A program made the translations under genes and the position numbers. The notes under the pieces were generated by a model. That model was not told the origin of the DNA. It did no database searches and saw only the letters and a list, made by a program, of their open reading frames with translations. Of a stretch of 64,000 nt of DNA, positions 50,626 to 59,905 are shown in pieces; position 1 is the first letter of the stretch; each line of letters begins with the position of its first letter. The stretch is from Emticicia aquatilis (GTDB lineage: Bacteria; Bacteroidota; Bacteroidia; Cytophagales; Spirosomataceae). The stretch lies in NCBI RefSeq assembly GCF_014644295.1, contig NZ_BMKK01000001.1, forward strand, positions 620,001-684,000, in the 5' to 3' direction.

Positions 50626-53406
50626 ATGGACCAATTTTCATACATTGCCAATGCCGACGTAGCCGCATTGGACGCACTTTACCAACAATACAAAGAAAAT
50701 CCAACTTCTGTTGACGAAAGCTGGCAGAATTTCTTCAAAGGTTTTGAATTCAATCAAACATTTAATGGCTCAAACGGAGCAACAAAGGCTTCAACAAACG
50801 GAGCTCCCGTAAGTGCAGAGCATACCCGCAAGGAGATGGAAGTTGTTCATTTAATTCGTGGATACCGTTCACGTGGACACTTACTTTCTAAAACTAACCC
50901 AATCGGCGGACGTAAAGACCGTCAACCGATGCTCGACCTTTCTGACTTTAATCTTTCTGATGCAGATTTAGATACTGTATTTGAAGCTGGGGTAGAATTG
51001 TTCGGAGAAGCCGCTACACTCCGCAAAATTGTAGATGCTTTGAAGAAAGTTTATCTCGGAAAAATTGGGTTTGAATACCTTTACATCAGAGATAGAAAAG
51101 CAAAAAACTGGTTGCGTAAGAAAATCGAAAACGAATATTTGTATTTCGACCCAAGCCGTGACCAAAAACTTCGCATTTTTGAGAAATTGAACGAAGCTGT
51201 AAACTTCGAGAATTTCATTCATACAAAATTCTTAGGTAAAAAACGTTTCTCGCTCGAAGGTGGAGAGTCAACGATTCCAGCCCTTGATATTGCAATCAAC
51301 CGTGGAGCAGAGCTTGGCGTTGAAGAAGTTGTAATAGGAATGGCTCACCGTGGACGTTTGAACGTTTTGACAAATATCTTGCAAAAGCCTTATGAGCAAG
51401 TATTTAACGAGTTTGAAGAAAACGTAACGCTTGAATCATACAGCGATGGTGACGTAAAATACCACATGGGTTACACCAGCCAAGTGGAAACACCAGAAGG
51501 CCACCGTGTAAGCTTAAAACTCATGGCGAACCCTTCGCACTTAGAGGCCGTAAATCCAGTAGTGGTCGGTTATGCACGTGCCAGAGCAGATGCTCACTTC
51601 GAGAAAGCGGCCGTAAAACCAAACGACCGTGACGATATTTATGATAAAGTATTGCCAATCTTAATTCACGGTGATGCAGCCGTAGCGGGTCAAGGTATTG
51701 TATATGAAGTAACACAAATGTCGAACCTTCCTGCGTATTACACAGGCGGAACGCTCCATTTTGTAATCAATAACCAAGTAGGTTTCACAACCGATTTTGA
51801 TGATGCTCGTTCGGCAATTTACTGTTCTGACATCGCAAAAATCATTGACGCCCCAATCTTCCACGTAAACGGCGACGACCCCGAAGCAGTTGTTTACGCT
51901 ATGAAGTTGGCAACAGAATTCCGTCAGGAATTCAACCGTGATGTATTCGTTGACATGGTTTGTTACCGTAAATATGGTCACAACGAGTCAGACGAACCAC
52001 GTATGACTCAGCCGACGATGTACAAAACCATCGACTCACACGCTAATCCACGTGAAATTTACTTACAAGAATTAATGACTCGTGGCGAAGCCGATACAAA
52101 ATTTGCCGAAGAAATGAAGAAAAGTTTCGAGGGCGAATTGCAAGACCTTTTGGCGAAAGTAAAACAAAAACAATTGCCTTACCAAAAACCAAAATTGGAA
52201 GAGGCTTGGGAAAAACTTCGTCGTTCGGTACCAGAAGATTTCGAGAAATCGCCAGCAACAGGTATTTCACAAGAAGTAATTGACAAAGTTGGAAAAGCAT
52301 TATCGAATGTTCCAGAAGGATTTAAGCCTTTAAAACAAATCGAAAAGATTTTAGATGAAAGAAAAGCAATCTTCGCTCAAGACAAACCATTCAACTGGTC
52401 GGTAGGTGAATTGATGGCTTACGGTTCGATTCTTAATGAAGGAAAATTTGTTCGTTTCACAGGTCAGGACGTACAACGTGGTACATTCACGCACCGTCAC
52501 GCAGTATTGCACGACTCTGAAACCAACCAAAACTATAACAACTTGTCTCATTTAGGCGAAGGACAAGGCAAATTCGAGATTTATAACTCATTATTATCGG
52601 AATACGGTGTAATGGGATTTGAATATGGCTACGCAATGGCCAACCCTGATGCACTCGTAATTTGGGAAGCACAATTCGGTGACTTTGCCAACGGAGCTCA
52701 AACCATGATTGACCAATTCATTTCAGCCGCTGAGTCGAAATGGAACTCAATGAATGGCTTGGTATTATTATTACCACACGGTTATGAAGGTCAAGGCCCT
52801 GAGCATTCAAATGCTCGTCCAGAGCGTTTCTTGCAACTGGCGGCTGAATATAATATGTACGTTTGTACGTGTACTACGCCAGCCAACATTTTCCACATGT
52901 TGCGTCGTCAATTAGCATTACCTTTCCGCAAGCCTTGTGTTCACTTATCTCCAAAATCAATGTTGCGTCACCCGCTGGCGGTTTCAGCAATGAGCGATTT
53001 TGCCGAAGGAACAAGCTTCCAAGAAGTTATCGGAGATAAATACGCCGACCCTAAAAAGGTAAAACGAGTATTGCTTTGCAGCGGAAAAGTGTATTACGAT
53101 TTGCTCGACAAACAACAAAAAGAAGGTCGCACCGATGTAGCCATCGTGAGAGTTGAGCAGTTGCACCCATTCCCGAAAACGCAAGTTGAGGCGGAATTAA
53201 GCAAGTATAAAAAACCAGAAATCCTTTGGGTACAAGAAGAACCTGAAAACATGGGTTATTGGTCATTTGTATTGCGTGAATTCCCAGAAGTTGGTTTGGG
53301 TAATGTAGTAGCTCGTAAATCGAGTGCTTCGCCAGCAACAGGCTTCACGAAGGTACACGCAAAAGAGCAAGCCGACCTAGTTGAAAGAGCTTTTGCAGCC
53401 AAATAA
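50626..53406 (+). CDS. sucA: 2-oxoglutarate dehydrogenase E1 component
   Basis: The 926-residue product is the thiamin-diphosphate-dependent decarboxylase of the 2-oxoglutarate dehydrogenase complex in the TCA cycle. The E1o N-terminal peptide (SYIANADVAALDALYQQY, SVDESWQNFFKGF) is present. So are the active-site blocks MAHRGRLNVL and ANPSHLEAVNPVVVGYARA, the ThDP segment HGDAAVAGQGIVYE with HFVINNQVGFTT, and the transketolase-like PYR and C-terminal domains (YGYAMANPDALVIWEAQFGD). The length is normal for bacterial E1o. It is followed after 81 bases by sucB, then a small protein and lpdA, giving the whole complex in one operon. Confidence 0.96.
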   Translation: MDQFSYIANADVAALDALYQQYKENPTSVDESWQNFFKGFEFNQTFNGSNGATKASTNGAPVSAEHTRKEMEVVHLIRGYRSRGHLLSKTNPIGGRKDRQPMLDLSDFNLSDADLDTVFEAGVELFGEAATLRKIVDALKKVYLGKIGFEYLYIRDRKAKNWLRKKIENEYLYFDPSRDQKLRIFEKLNEAVNFENFIHTKFLGKKRFSLEGGESTIPALDIAINRGAELGVEEVVIGMAHRGRLNVLTNILQKPYEQVFNEFEENVTLESYSDGDVKYHMGYTSQVETPEGHRVSLKLMANPSHLEAVNPVVVGYARARADAHFEKAAVKPNDRDDIYDKVLPILIHGDAAVAGQGIVYEVTQMSNLPAYYTGGTLHFVINNQVGFTTDFDDARSAIYCSDIAKIIDAPIFHVNGDDPEAVVYAMKLATEFRQEFNRDVFVDMVCYRKYGHNESDEPRMTQPTMYKTIDSHANPREIYLQELMTRGEADTKFAEEMKKSFEGELQDLLAKVKQKQLPYQKPKLEEAWEKLRRSVPEDFEKSPATGISQEVIDKVGKALSNVPEGFKPLKQIEKILDERKAIFAQDKPFNWSVGELMAYGSILNEGKFVRFTGQDVQRGTFTHRHAVLHDSETNQNYNNLSHLGEGQGKFEIYNSLLSEYGVMGFEYGYAMANPDALVIWEAQFGDFANGAQTMIDQFISAAESKWNSMNGLVLLLPHGYEGQGPEHSNARPERFLQLAAEYNMYVCTCTTPANIFHMLRRQLALPFRKPCVHLSPKSMLRHPLAVSAMSDFAEGTSFQEVIGDKYADPKKVKRVLLCSGKVYYDLLDKQQKEGRTDVAIVRVEQLHPFPKTQVEAELSKYKKPEILWVQEEPENMGYWSFVLREFPEVGLGNVVARKSSASPATGFTKVHAKEQADLVERAFAAK

Positions 53407-53487
53407 CACCAAAGAAACTAAGTTAGCCTTAGAAAATGTTGATATATAATAAAGAAGAAAAAAAAGCAGTAGAAAAATAGAATCATC

Positions 53488-55017
53488 ATGGCAATAGAAA
53501 TGAAAGTCCCTTCGGTGGGCGAATCAGTAAGCGAAGTAACCATCGCTTCATGGACAAAAAAAGACGGTGATTTAGTCAAAATGGATGAAGTTATCTGTGA
53601 ATTGGAGTCAGATAAAGCCACATTCGAACTACCCGCCGAAGCCGACGGAATTCTAAGAATAGTAGCCCCAGAAGGTACTACCCTACCCATTGGAGCATTA
53701 ATATGCAAAATTGAAGCTGCGGGAAGCACAGCAGCAGCACCTGCGGCAGCTGAAGCTCCAAAAGCAGCGGCCGAAGCTCCATCAGCACCAGTTGCTACCA
53801 AAGTAATTGATGTAGTCGTACCAGCAGTTGGCGAGTCAATTTCTGAAGTTACGATTGCCGCTTGGAGCAAAAAAGAAGGCGATAGCGTAAAAATGGATGA
53901 AGTTATCTGCGAACTCGAATCAGATAAAGCCACTTTTGAATTGCCTTCACCAGAAAACGGAGTATTGACAATCGTTGCTCAAGCAGGACAAGTTGTGCCA
54001 ATTGGCGGAGTAGTAGCTAAGATTACGGTAGGTGCTTCGGCGGCAACAAGCCAACCAACACCAAGCATAGCACCAACTACAAGTACAGCACCAGCAACTT
54101 CTGATTCAAGCTATGCAGCAGGACATCCATCACCAGTAGCAGCCAAAGTTTTGGCCGAAAAAGGTATTGACCCAGCAACGGTTCAAGGCACTGGCATTGG
54201 TGGACGTATCACAAAAGATGATGCTGTGAAAGCTGAAAAACCGGCAGCAGCTCCAGCACCACAAGCAGCAAAACCGGCAGCAACTCCTGCACCAGCAGCC
54301 CCTACTACACAAGGAGGCAGAGCGTCACGTCGTGAAAAAATGACTTCATTGCGTAAGACAATCGCCAAACGTTTGGTTGCTGTAAAACAAGAAACAGCTA
54401 TGCTCACGACCTTCAACGAGGTTGACATGAAACCAATCATGGACTTAAGAGCAAAATATAAAGATAAATTTAAAGAAGTTCACGGCGTAGGCTTAGGCTT
54501 TATGTCGTTCTTCACGAAAGCTTGTGCAATTGCATTGAAAGAATTCCCTGTGGTGAATGCTTACATCGATGGCGATGAAATCGTGTATAACGACTACGCC
54601 GATATTGCGATTGCAGTTTCTGCTCCACGTGGTTTAGTAGTGCCAGTAATTCGCAGTGCAGAACAAATGAACTTCGCTCAAATCGAGTCAGAAGTAGTCC
54701 GTTTAGCAGGAAAAGCACGTGAAAACAAACTCACGATTGAAGAAATGACGGGCGGAACATTCACCATCACTAATGGTGGTATTTTCGGTTCGATGCTTTC
54801 TACACCAATCATCAACGCTCCACAATCAGCTATCTTAGGTATGCACAATATCGTTGAGCGTGCTGTAGTAGTAAATGGAGAAATCGTTGTTCGTCCGATT
54901 ATGTACGTGGCTCTTAGCTATGACCACCGCACCATCGATGGTAAAGATTCAGTTAGTTTCTTAGTAAGAGTTAAACAACTCTTAGAAGACCCAACAAGAA
55001 TTCTTTTGGGTGTGTAA
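53488..55017 (+). CDS. sucB: Dihydrolipoyllysine succinyltransferase (E2) with two lipoyl domains
   Basis: The 509-residue E2 core transfers the succinyl group to CoA. It has two lipoyl domains (about 1-77 and 105-180) with lipoylated Lys43 and Lys147, both in [10 protein letters not shown]. Alanine/proline-rich linkers and an E3-binding domain follow (about 211-245; [20 protein letters not shown]). The catalytic domain carries His480 and Asp484 in [11 protein letters not shown]. Most E2o proteins (E. coli and many Bacteroidetes) have one lipoyl domain, so two is less usual. The second looks duplicated 312 bp after the first. The start ATG follows sucA by 81 bases. Confidence 0.93.
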   Translation: MAIEMKVPSVGESVSEVTIASWTKKDGDLVKMDEVICELESDKATFELPAEADGILRIVAPEGTTLPIGALICKIEAAGSTAAAPAAAEAPKAAAEAPSAPVATKVIDVVVPAVGESISEVTIAAWSKKEGDSVKMDEVICELESDKATFELPSPENGVLTIVAQAGQVVPIGGVVAKITVGASAATSQPTPSIAPTTSTAPATSDSSYAAGHPSPVAAKVLAEKGIDPATVQGTGIGGRITKDDAVKAEKPAAAPAPQAAKPAATPAPAAPTTQGGRASRREKMTSLRKTIAKRLVAVKQETAMLTTFNEVDMKPIMDLRAKYKDKFKEVHGVGLGFMSFFTKACAIALKEFPVVNAYIDGDEIVYNDYADIAIAVSAPRGLVVPVIRSAEQMNFAQIESEVVRLAGKARENKLTIEEMTGGTFTITNGGIFGSMLSTPIINAPQSAILGMHNIVERAVVVNGEIVVRPIMYVALSYDHRTIDGKDSVSFLVRVKQLLEDPTRILLGV

Positions 55018-55019
55018 TC

Positions 55020-55226
55020 ATGACTAAGTGGGAATACTTAACTCTTAAAATTCCAGCCTATGAGTCTGATTTCTTTTCGTCTGCTAAAGTTAGAATGACA
55101 GAGTTAGATGATATTTTGAGAGATTACGGCAATGATGGCTGGGAATTAGCCAGTCAATCCTTCACAGGAGACATCCGTTGGGGAACTGGTGATATGGTTT
55201 TGATTTTCAAAAGACCGAAAGAATAA
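55020..55226 (+). CDS. DUF4177-like small protein inside the OGDH operon
   Basis: The 68-residue product (starting MTKWEYLTLKI) has the DUF4177 signature: WEYLT near the start, LDDILRDYGNDGWELASQS in the middle, and VLIFKRP at the end. It begins 2 bases after the sucB stop and is followed by lpdA, so it is co-transcribed with the enzyme complex. No function is known for the domain; a role as assembly or regulatory subunit is speculation. Confidence 0.78.
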   Translation: MTKWEYLTLKIPAYESDFFSSAKVRMTELDDILRDYGNDGWELASQSFTGDIRWGTGDMVLIFKRPKE

Positions 55227-55273
55227 ATTTGGTAAAAATATTATTCGTCTCAATAAAAGAGATAAGCAAAAAT

Positions 55274-56674
55274 ATGCAATACGACGTAGTAGTAATAGGC
55301 TCAGGGCCTGGAGGATATGTGGCGGCGATTCGCTCGGCACAATTAGGCAAAAAAGTTGCCATCATCGAAAAATACAGTGTTCTGGGGGGAACGTGTCTGA
55401 ACGTTGGATGTATTCCATCAAAAGCCCTCCTCGACTCTTCGGAGCATTTCTATAATGCTGCTCACCACTTTGCTGACCACGGTATTGAGATTCCTGCCCC
55501 AGTGGCAAATCTTGGTAAAATGATTGGCCGTAAAAATGGTGTTGTTGAGAAAATGAACGCAGGTATCAATTTCTTGATGAAGAAAAACAAGATTACAGTT
55601 CACAATGGTCTTGGTTCATTTGTTGACAAAAACACCATTAAAGTTACCAAAACTGACGGTTCGGAAGAAACAATCACAACCCAACAAGTTATCATTGCCA
55701 CTGGCTCGAAACCAACGATTCTACCTTTCATGAACTATGACAAGAAAAGAATCATCACGAGTACAGAAGCTTTGAGTTTAACTGAAATTCCGAAACATTT
55801 AATCGTTATCGGTGCGGGTGTAATCGGTGCCGAATTAGGCTCAGTTTATGCTCGTTTGGGTGCAAAAGTTTCGTTTGTAGAATTTGCCGATTCGATGATT
55901 CCGACAATGGATAAGACAATGGGCAAAGAATTACAAAAATCAGTTAAAAAACTTGGAGCTGATTTCTTTTTCAATACGAAAGTAACGAAAATCGAAAACT
56001 CAGGCGAAGAAGTAACCGTAACTGCCGAAGCTGCCGATGGAAAACCAGTTGAAATCAAAGGTGACTATTGCTTGGTTTGTATCGGTCGCCGTGCATATAC
56101 TGACGGCTTGAATTTAGAAGCCGTTGGAGTAGCAACTGACCGTGGCAAAGTTGTAGTTGATGAACATACTTTAGAAACCAACGTAAAAGGTATTTATGCT
56201 ATCGGTGATGTAGTTCGTGGAGCAATGCTCGCACACAAAGCCGAAGAAGAAGGCGTTTTTGTAGCCGAAGTAATGGCAGGACAAAAACCACATATCAATT
56301 ATAATCTTATTCCTGGGGTAGTTTATACTTGGCCAGAAGTTGCCTCGGTTGGTGCAACCGAAGAAGAACTAAAAGCCAAAGGTGTAGCCTACAAAGCTGG
56401 AAGTTTCCCTTTCAAAGCTCTCGGCCGTGCAACTGCCAGTGGTGATACCGATGGTTTAGTAAAGGTTTTAGCCGATACTGCTACTGATGAAATTCTGGGC
56501 GTACACATCATTGGTGCAAGAGCTGCTGATATGATTGCCGAAGCCGTAACAGCAATGGAGTTTAGAGCAAGTGCCGAAGACATCGCTCGTATTTCGCACG
56601 CTCACCCAACATACATGGAAGCTTTGAAAGAAGCCGCTTTAGCAGCAACTGCCAATCGTGCGATTCACTCGTAA
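55274..56674 (+). CDS. lpdA: Dihydrolipoyl dehydrogenase (E3)
   Basis: From the ATG at 55274 the 466-residue product is a FAD-dependent dihydrolipoyl dehydrogenase that reoxidises E2 lipoyl groups and makes NADH. It has the FAD-binding GSGPGGYVAAIR (9-20), the redox-active pair Cys41/Cys46 in GGTCLNVGCIPSK, the NAD-binding GAGVIGAELGSVYARLG, and the catalytic HAHPTYMEAL near the C-terminus. The length is typical. A frame start at TTG 55229 would add residues without homology. The gene ends 19 bases before a terminator. Confidence 0.95.
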   Translation: MQYDVVVIGSGPGGYVAAIRSAQLGKKVAIIEKYSVLGGTCLNVGCIPSKALLDSSEHFYNAAHHFADHGIEIPAPVANLGKMIGRKNGVVEKMNAGINFLMKKNKITVHNGLGSFVDKNTIKVTKTDGSEETITTQQVIIATGSKPTILPFMNYDKKRIITSTEALSLTEIPKHLIVIGAGVIGAELGSVYARLGAKVSFVEFADSMIPTMDKTMGKELQKSVKKLGADFFFNTKVTKIENSGEEVTVTAEAADGKPVEIKGDYCLVCIGRRAYTDGLNLEAVGVATDRGKVVVDEHTLETNVKGIYAIGDVVRGAMLAHKAEEEGVFVAEVMAGQKPHINYNLIPGVVYTWPEVASVGATEEELKAKGVAYKAGSFPFKALGRATASGDTDGLVKVLADTATDEILGVHIIGARAADMIAEAVTAMEFRASAEDIARISHAHPTYMEALKEAALAATANRAIHS

Positions 56675-56692
56675 GAAAAAGGTTATATCCAT

Positions 56693-56732
56693 AAAAAAAA
56701 TGCCTTCTAATAACTTAGAAGGCATTTTTTTT
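56693..56732. terminator. Bidirectional intrinsic terminator after lpdA
   Basis: ATGCCTTCTAA (56700-56710) and TTAGAAGGCAT (56715-56725) form an 11-bp stem with loop TAAC. It is flanked by A8 and T8, so it serves lpdA and the convergent regulator. Confidence 0.88.
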
Positions 56733-56735
56733 ATA

Positions 56736-57389
56736 TTACTTTATTTCATAAATATGAGATTTAACAGCATACATGGCCAATCCTACCCTTGTTTTAATTT
56801 CCAATTTCTCGAAAAGAGCATCTCTGTACCCCTCAACTGTCCGAGGACTGCAACACATTCGGTCGGCAATTTCTTTGTAGGTTAGTTCGGTGCAGACATA
56901 ACTTAGAAACTCTAATTCTCGCTCACTTAATTTGATTTCATTAATCGTTTTTCTCTCATCTTTCTTCGATAGATTCATAAAAACTTTGCTCGTTGCCCAC
57001 GCAGGAAAATACATTCCTTTATCGACCAAGTTTTTAAGAGCAACTTCTAATTCGGTCGGATGTACATTTTTATGCAAATAGCCTTTTGCACCTGCTTTAA
57101 TCATTTTTATAAGCGAATCGTCATCATCTTGCACCGAAAGTGCCATCACAACAATATCGGGATAGTTATCGGTGAGCCACTGGGTTGTCTCGAAGCCATT
57201 CATAATTGGCATCGAAATATCCATCAAAACAATATCAGGGATATTGACTCTGACCTTAAATTTATCCATCAAAACCTTACCATTTTCGGCCTCATAAAGC
57301 ACTTCAAAACCGCTAAAACCTTCAATTATCGAACTGATGGCTTTGGCAATCAATAAGTGGTCATCTACTACTACTACTTTGTATGTCAT
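56736..57389 (-). CDS. NarL/FixJ-family response regulator
   Basis: The 217-residue product has a receiver domain with Asp57 in DIVLMDISMP and Lys in YLHKNVHP. A LuxR-type DNA-binding domain follows (LSERELEFLSYVCTELTYKEIADRM, SPRTVEGYRDALFEKL). The partner kinase is encoded 11 bases upstream. It is last in a minus-strand row that also codes for a secreted protein and a membrane protein. Confidence 0.9.
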   Translation of the reverse strand: MTYKVVVVDDHLLIAKAISSIIEGFSGFEVLYEAENGKVLMDKFKVRVNIPDIVLMDISMPIMNGFETTQWLTDNYPDIVVMALSVQDDDDSLIKMIKAGAKGYLHKNVHPTELEVALKNLVDKGMYFPAWATSKVFMNLSKKDERKTINEIKLSERELEFLSYVCTELTYKEIADRMCCSPRTVEGYRDALFEKLEIKTRVGLAMYAVKSHIYEIK

Positions 57390-57400
57390 AGCCCCTACTT

Positions 57401-58186
57401 TTAGTAAATCATCAAATTAAGTTTCGTTCCTATTCCTATTTCAGATTTTAGCTCGAAACCAGCTCCAATTTCGTTGGCTCGGCGTTTCATGTTCGATAAT
57501 CCGATACCGTCTTTTTTGATATTTTGGTCGAAACCAATACCATCATCTTCAATTGAAATCAATGTTTTAACGAAGCCTTCGCTCGAAGCGAAGGCTTCGT
57601 TTTCTGAAATTATGATTGTAATATTCTTACATTTTGAGTGTTTAAGACTATTTTGTATAAATTCTTGCAATAATCTGAACACAGCATTTTTCTTTTCAAA
57701 ATCTAAATCAATGCTATTTAAATCGGTTTTGATTTTTAACTTTACGCCTGTCTGATTTATCAGTTTTGCTTCCTCTTCCAATAAAGCGATTAAATCAGAG
57801 TGGGCTAATTGTGGTTGCACTAACGATTTTGAGAGCTGACGTAGGTCTTGCAGAGATTCATTGAGTAGTTTTGATATTTGCTCAATTTTTTGATTCTGTG
57901 CTGGATTTTCATGACTCAATTGATTTGAATATATCGAAGCCAGCGTCAGTTTCTGCCCGACGTTATCATGGATTTCTCGGCCAATATCTCGCATCGTTTG
58001 GGTCTGAATCTCGACTTGTCGGCTCAATAATTCTTCTTGATGAGTTTTACTTATTATCTGTTTTTCAGTTTCGTGCAAGATTCTTCTTCTGCGATATTGG
58101 GCAATAAAGATGATGATTCCACTAATAAAAATCAGCAGAATTATATTCGCAATAACGATAAAGATGGTTATTTCTCTTTCCCCCAT
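57401..58186 (-). CDS. Single-TM HisKA_3 sensor kinase with no separate sensor domain
   Basis: The 261-residue product has one N-terminal membrane helix (8-29), a basic linker, HisKA_3 with His73 in GREIHDNVGQK, and a HATPase domain (EFIQNSLKHSKCKN, EDDGIGFDQN, KSEIGIGTKLNLM). It has no periplasmic sensor of its own. The upstream gene for a six-helix membrane protein overlaps it by 19 bases and probably supplies sensing. The response regulator follows after 11 bases. Confidence 0.87.
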   Translation of the reverse strand: MGEREITIFIVIANIILLIFISGIIIFIAQYRRRRILHETEKQIISKTHQEELLSRQVEIQTQTMRDIGREIHDNVGQKLTLASIYSNQLSHENPAQNQKIEQISKLLNESLQDLRQLSKSLVQPQLAHSDLIALLEEEAKLINQTGVKLKIKTDLNSIDLDFEKKNAVFRLLQEFIQNSLKHSKCKNITIIISENEAFASSEGFVKTLISIEDDGIGFDQNIKKDGIGLSNMKRRANEIGAGFELKSEIGIGTKLNLMIY

Positions 58187-58815
58187 ATAAAACTGATGCT
58201 AAAGCAGACATACATTAAAGTCCCCAAAATCAAGATAATATGTGTATATATCAAAAAGAAATCATAGTTTTTCAGTAAAGCATTAAACAAACCGTAGTAG
58301 GGAAAGCCACCAAGATAATACAATAAGATTCCTAAGCTTACCCAAAATGAACGTTGATTATAAAATGTTAGCAGTTGTTTTTCATTGATGAGTTGATAAA
58401 AATATGAAAAAACCAATATTAGCAAAATCAGATTAGCTACCGAAAAAGACATCGACATCGTAATATGTCCTTCTTTCGGAATAAAATAATATTCTAATAC
58501 CCAACACAATACATAAACAAGAGTACTGATATAAAAAGCTCTATATTTTACTTTGATGATTTGACTTAACAACCAGAAAAGGAATATAAACTGTACTGGA
58601 AAACCCACAAAACGATAAAGCAGATTGTTTTCTGAATAAAGCTTTTGTGCAGCCAAATACCACCCAAATAGCTCAATAGCCGCAACAACTCCGATATAAA
58701 ATGGGAATAACCTCCAATGGATTGCATCTTTTTTATCAAAATAATATACCCCTATCACGAACGCCAATACTTCAGAAATTCGCACACAATGCCTTAATAT
58801 TTCTATGCTTTCCAT
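58168..58815 (-). CDS. Polytopic membrane protein, possible sensor partner of the kinase
   Basis: The 215-residue product is almost all hydrophobic, with about six membrane helices (starting VRISEVLAFVIGVYYF) and a short C-terminal tail (SFIWGKEK). I do not recognise a characterised family, though similar proteins often lie next to HisKA_3 kinases in Bacteroidetes. Its gene overlaps the start of the kinase gene by 19 bases, which indicates tight co-translation and suggests complex formation. Confidence 0.68.
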   Translation of the reverse strand: MESIEILRHCVRISEVLAFVIGVYYFDKKDAIHWRLFPFYIGVVAAIELFGWYLAAQKLYSENNLLYRFVGFPVQFIFLFWLLSQIIKVKYRAFYISTLVYVLCWVLEYYFIPKEGHITMSMSFSVANLILLILVFSYFYQLINEKQLLTFYNQRSFWVSLGILLYYLGGFPYYGLFNALLKNYDFFLIYTHIILILGTLMYVCFSISFIWGKEK

Positions 58816-58817
58816 TT

Positions 58818-59633
58818 TTAATCTTTGATTTTATCATTTGACGGTAATGGCACAACACCACATTTGCTTTTATAATCGAAATACGGAAGCAAAGTTGCCC
58901 CTGAACACGGAATTTTATTTCCAATCGGCATTACAATTTTATCATTTGAAGGCTCGGCCATTCTTGCACTTCCACCTGGTGGATATGGTGGAACCAACGA
59001 GCCACCATTAATAATATTTGGGTCGTCATATTCGCTGCTTGAACTTGTGCCATAAGGCATCAAAATGTATGCTTTATTAATACCACTTCCCGCTTGAGCA
59101 GGAATTTCCTCTCTAACATTACGCAAACTATTCATAACATCTACCATGTGTATTGGTTTTCCATCACTTCCAATTCTTCTTGGGTCAAAATCTATATCAT
59201 AAGTCCCGTCAAAATAGGTAGGAACGAGCATTAATGTATGATGATTTTTATATGAAGGACTTATATGTTTTTTGAGATAATCATATTTATTCCATTGAGC
59301 CATATCATTGGGATATTGGATGAAATAAAAGCGAATACCTGTGGTGAGCGAGCTTTTTGCCTTCATATCAGCAATAAAGCTTTCCAGTTTAGTTAGACTG
59401 AACCAAACAGACCTTGAATCTGAAGCATAACTTTCTTTCTTAGTTCCAAAATTCCGTGTAGGATTGATATAATTTAAGCGAAAATTAGTTCCCATCATAT
59501 CTGCTAAGCTGGCATCGACCAAATCGTAGGCGGGAGCGAGTAACTTAGGTTTATTTTCATCAATTGGCTTGAATCCTGTAAATAAAAAGATAGATAACCA
59601 CAGGAGATTGGTAAGAATCAGCAATTTTTTCAT
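58818..59633 (-). CDS. Secreted protein of unknown function, first gene of the kinase operon
   Basis: From the ATG at 59633 the 271-residue product has a signal peptide (MKKLLILTNLLWLSIFLFTG). The central domain contains HHTLMLVPTYFDGTYDIDF. The C-terminus has proline-rich segments, two copies of PSNDKI (EPSNDKIVMP and LPSNDKIKD) and two cysteines (IPCSGATLLP, SKCGVVPL). No family was recognised. It lies 2 bases before the membrane-protein gene, so it is probably part of the same signalling unit, perhaps a ligand-binding or processed peptide component. The frame extension to 59699 precedes the signal peptide and is not credible. Confidence 0.6.
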   Translation of the reverse strand: MKKLLILTNLLWLSIFLFTGFKPIDENKPKLLAPAYDLVDASLADMMGTNFRLNYINPTRNFGTKKESYASDSRSVWFSLTKLESFIADMKAKSSLTTGIRFYFIQYPNDMAQWNKYDYLKKHISPSYKNHHTLMLVPTYFDGTYDIDFDPRRIGSDGKPIHMVDVMNSLRNVREEIPAQAGSGINKAYILMPYGTSSSSEYDDPNIINGGSLVPPYPPGGSARMAEPSNDKIVMPIGNKIPCSGATLLPYFDYKSKCGVVPLPSNDKIKD

Positions 59634-59787
59634 AACAAAGAGGCATTTAAGTTTATAAATAACAGTTGAATTATTGTAAATGTAAAAAGTAAAAATCAAA
59701 ATTCAACACCCACATTTTTGCAACTTCTTGAAACGTTTACATTAGTAATATTTTATGCAAATTACTGCGTATTTCTCCTTAATAAAT

Positions 59788-59841
59788 ACCGTTAAATAAC
59801 GGTTTTCTACTCCGCTAAAAACGGTTTTTATTTCCGTTTTT
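59788..59841. promoter_or_regulatory. Phased AACGGTTTT repeats in the LytTR/secreted-protein divergent region
   Basis: AACGGTTTT occurs at 59798-59806 and 59820-59828, a 22-bp period; a further TTCCGTTTTT lies at 59832-59841. The first repeat is also half of an inverted pair ACCGTTA-AA-TAACGGT (59788-59803). The spacing fits LytTR-type binding, and the region lies between the divergent genes starting at 59633 (minus strand) and 59906. Confidence 0.5.
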
Positions 59842-59870
59842 CATCCCTGTTTTAGTTTTGATTTTTAGAT

Positions 59871-59878
59871 GAGTTTTG
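59871..59878 (+). promoter_or_regulatory. Possible -7 element GAGTTTTG before the fourth LytTR gene
   Basis: GAGTTTTG matches the -7 consensus at seven of eight positions and lies 27 bases before the ATG at 59906 and 29 bases after the phased repeats. The -33 position is not obvious. Confidence 0.3.
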
Positions 59879-59905
59879 CATGGTCAAATCAACACTTTTG
59901 CAACC

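Noticed and set aside
53418-53933. Minus-strand open frame of 171 residues rich in Ala and Ser
   Set aside because: It is antisense to the alanine-rich part of sucB; its openness follows from the codon bias there.
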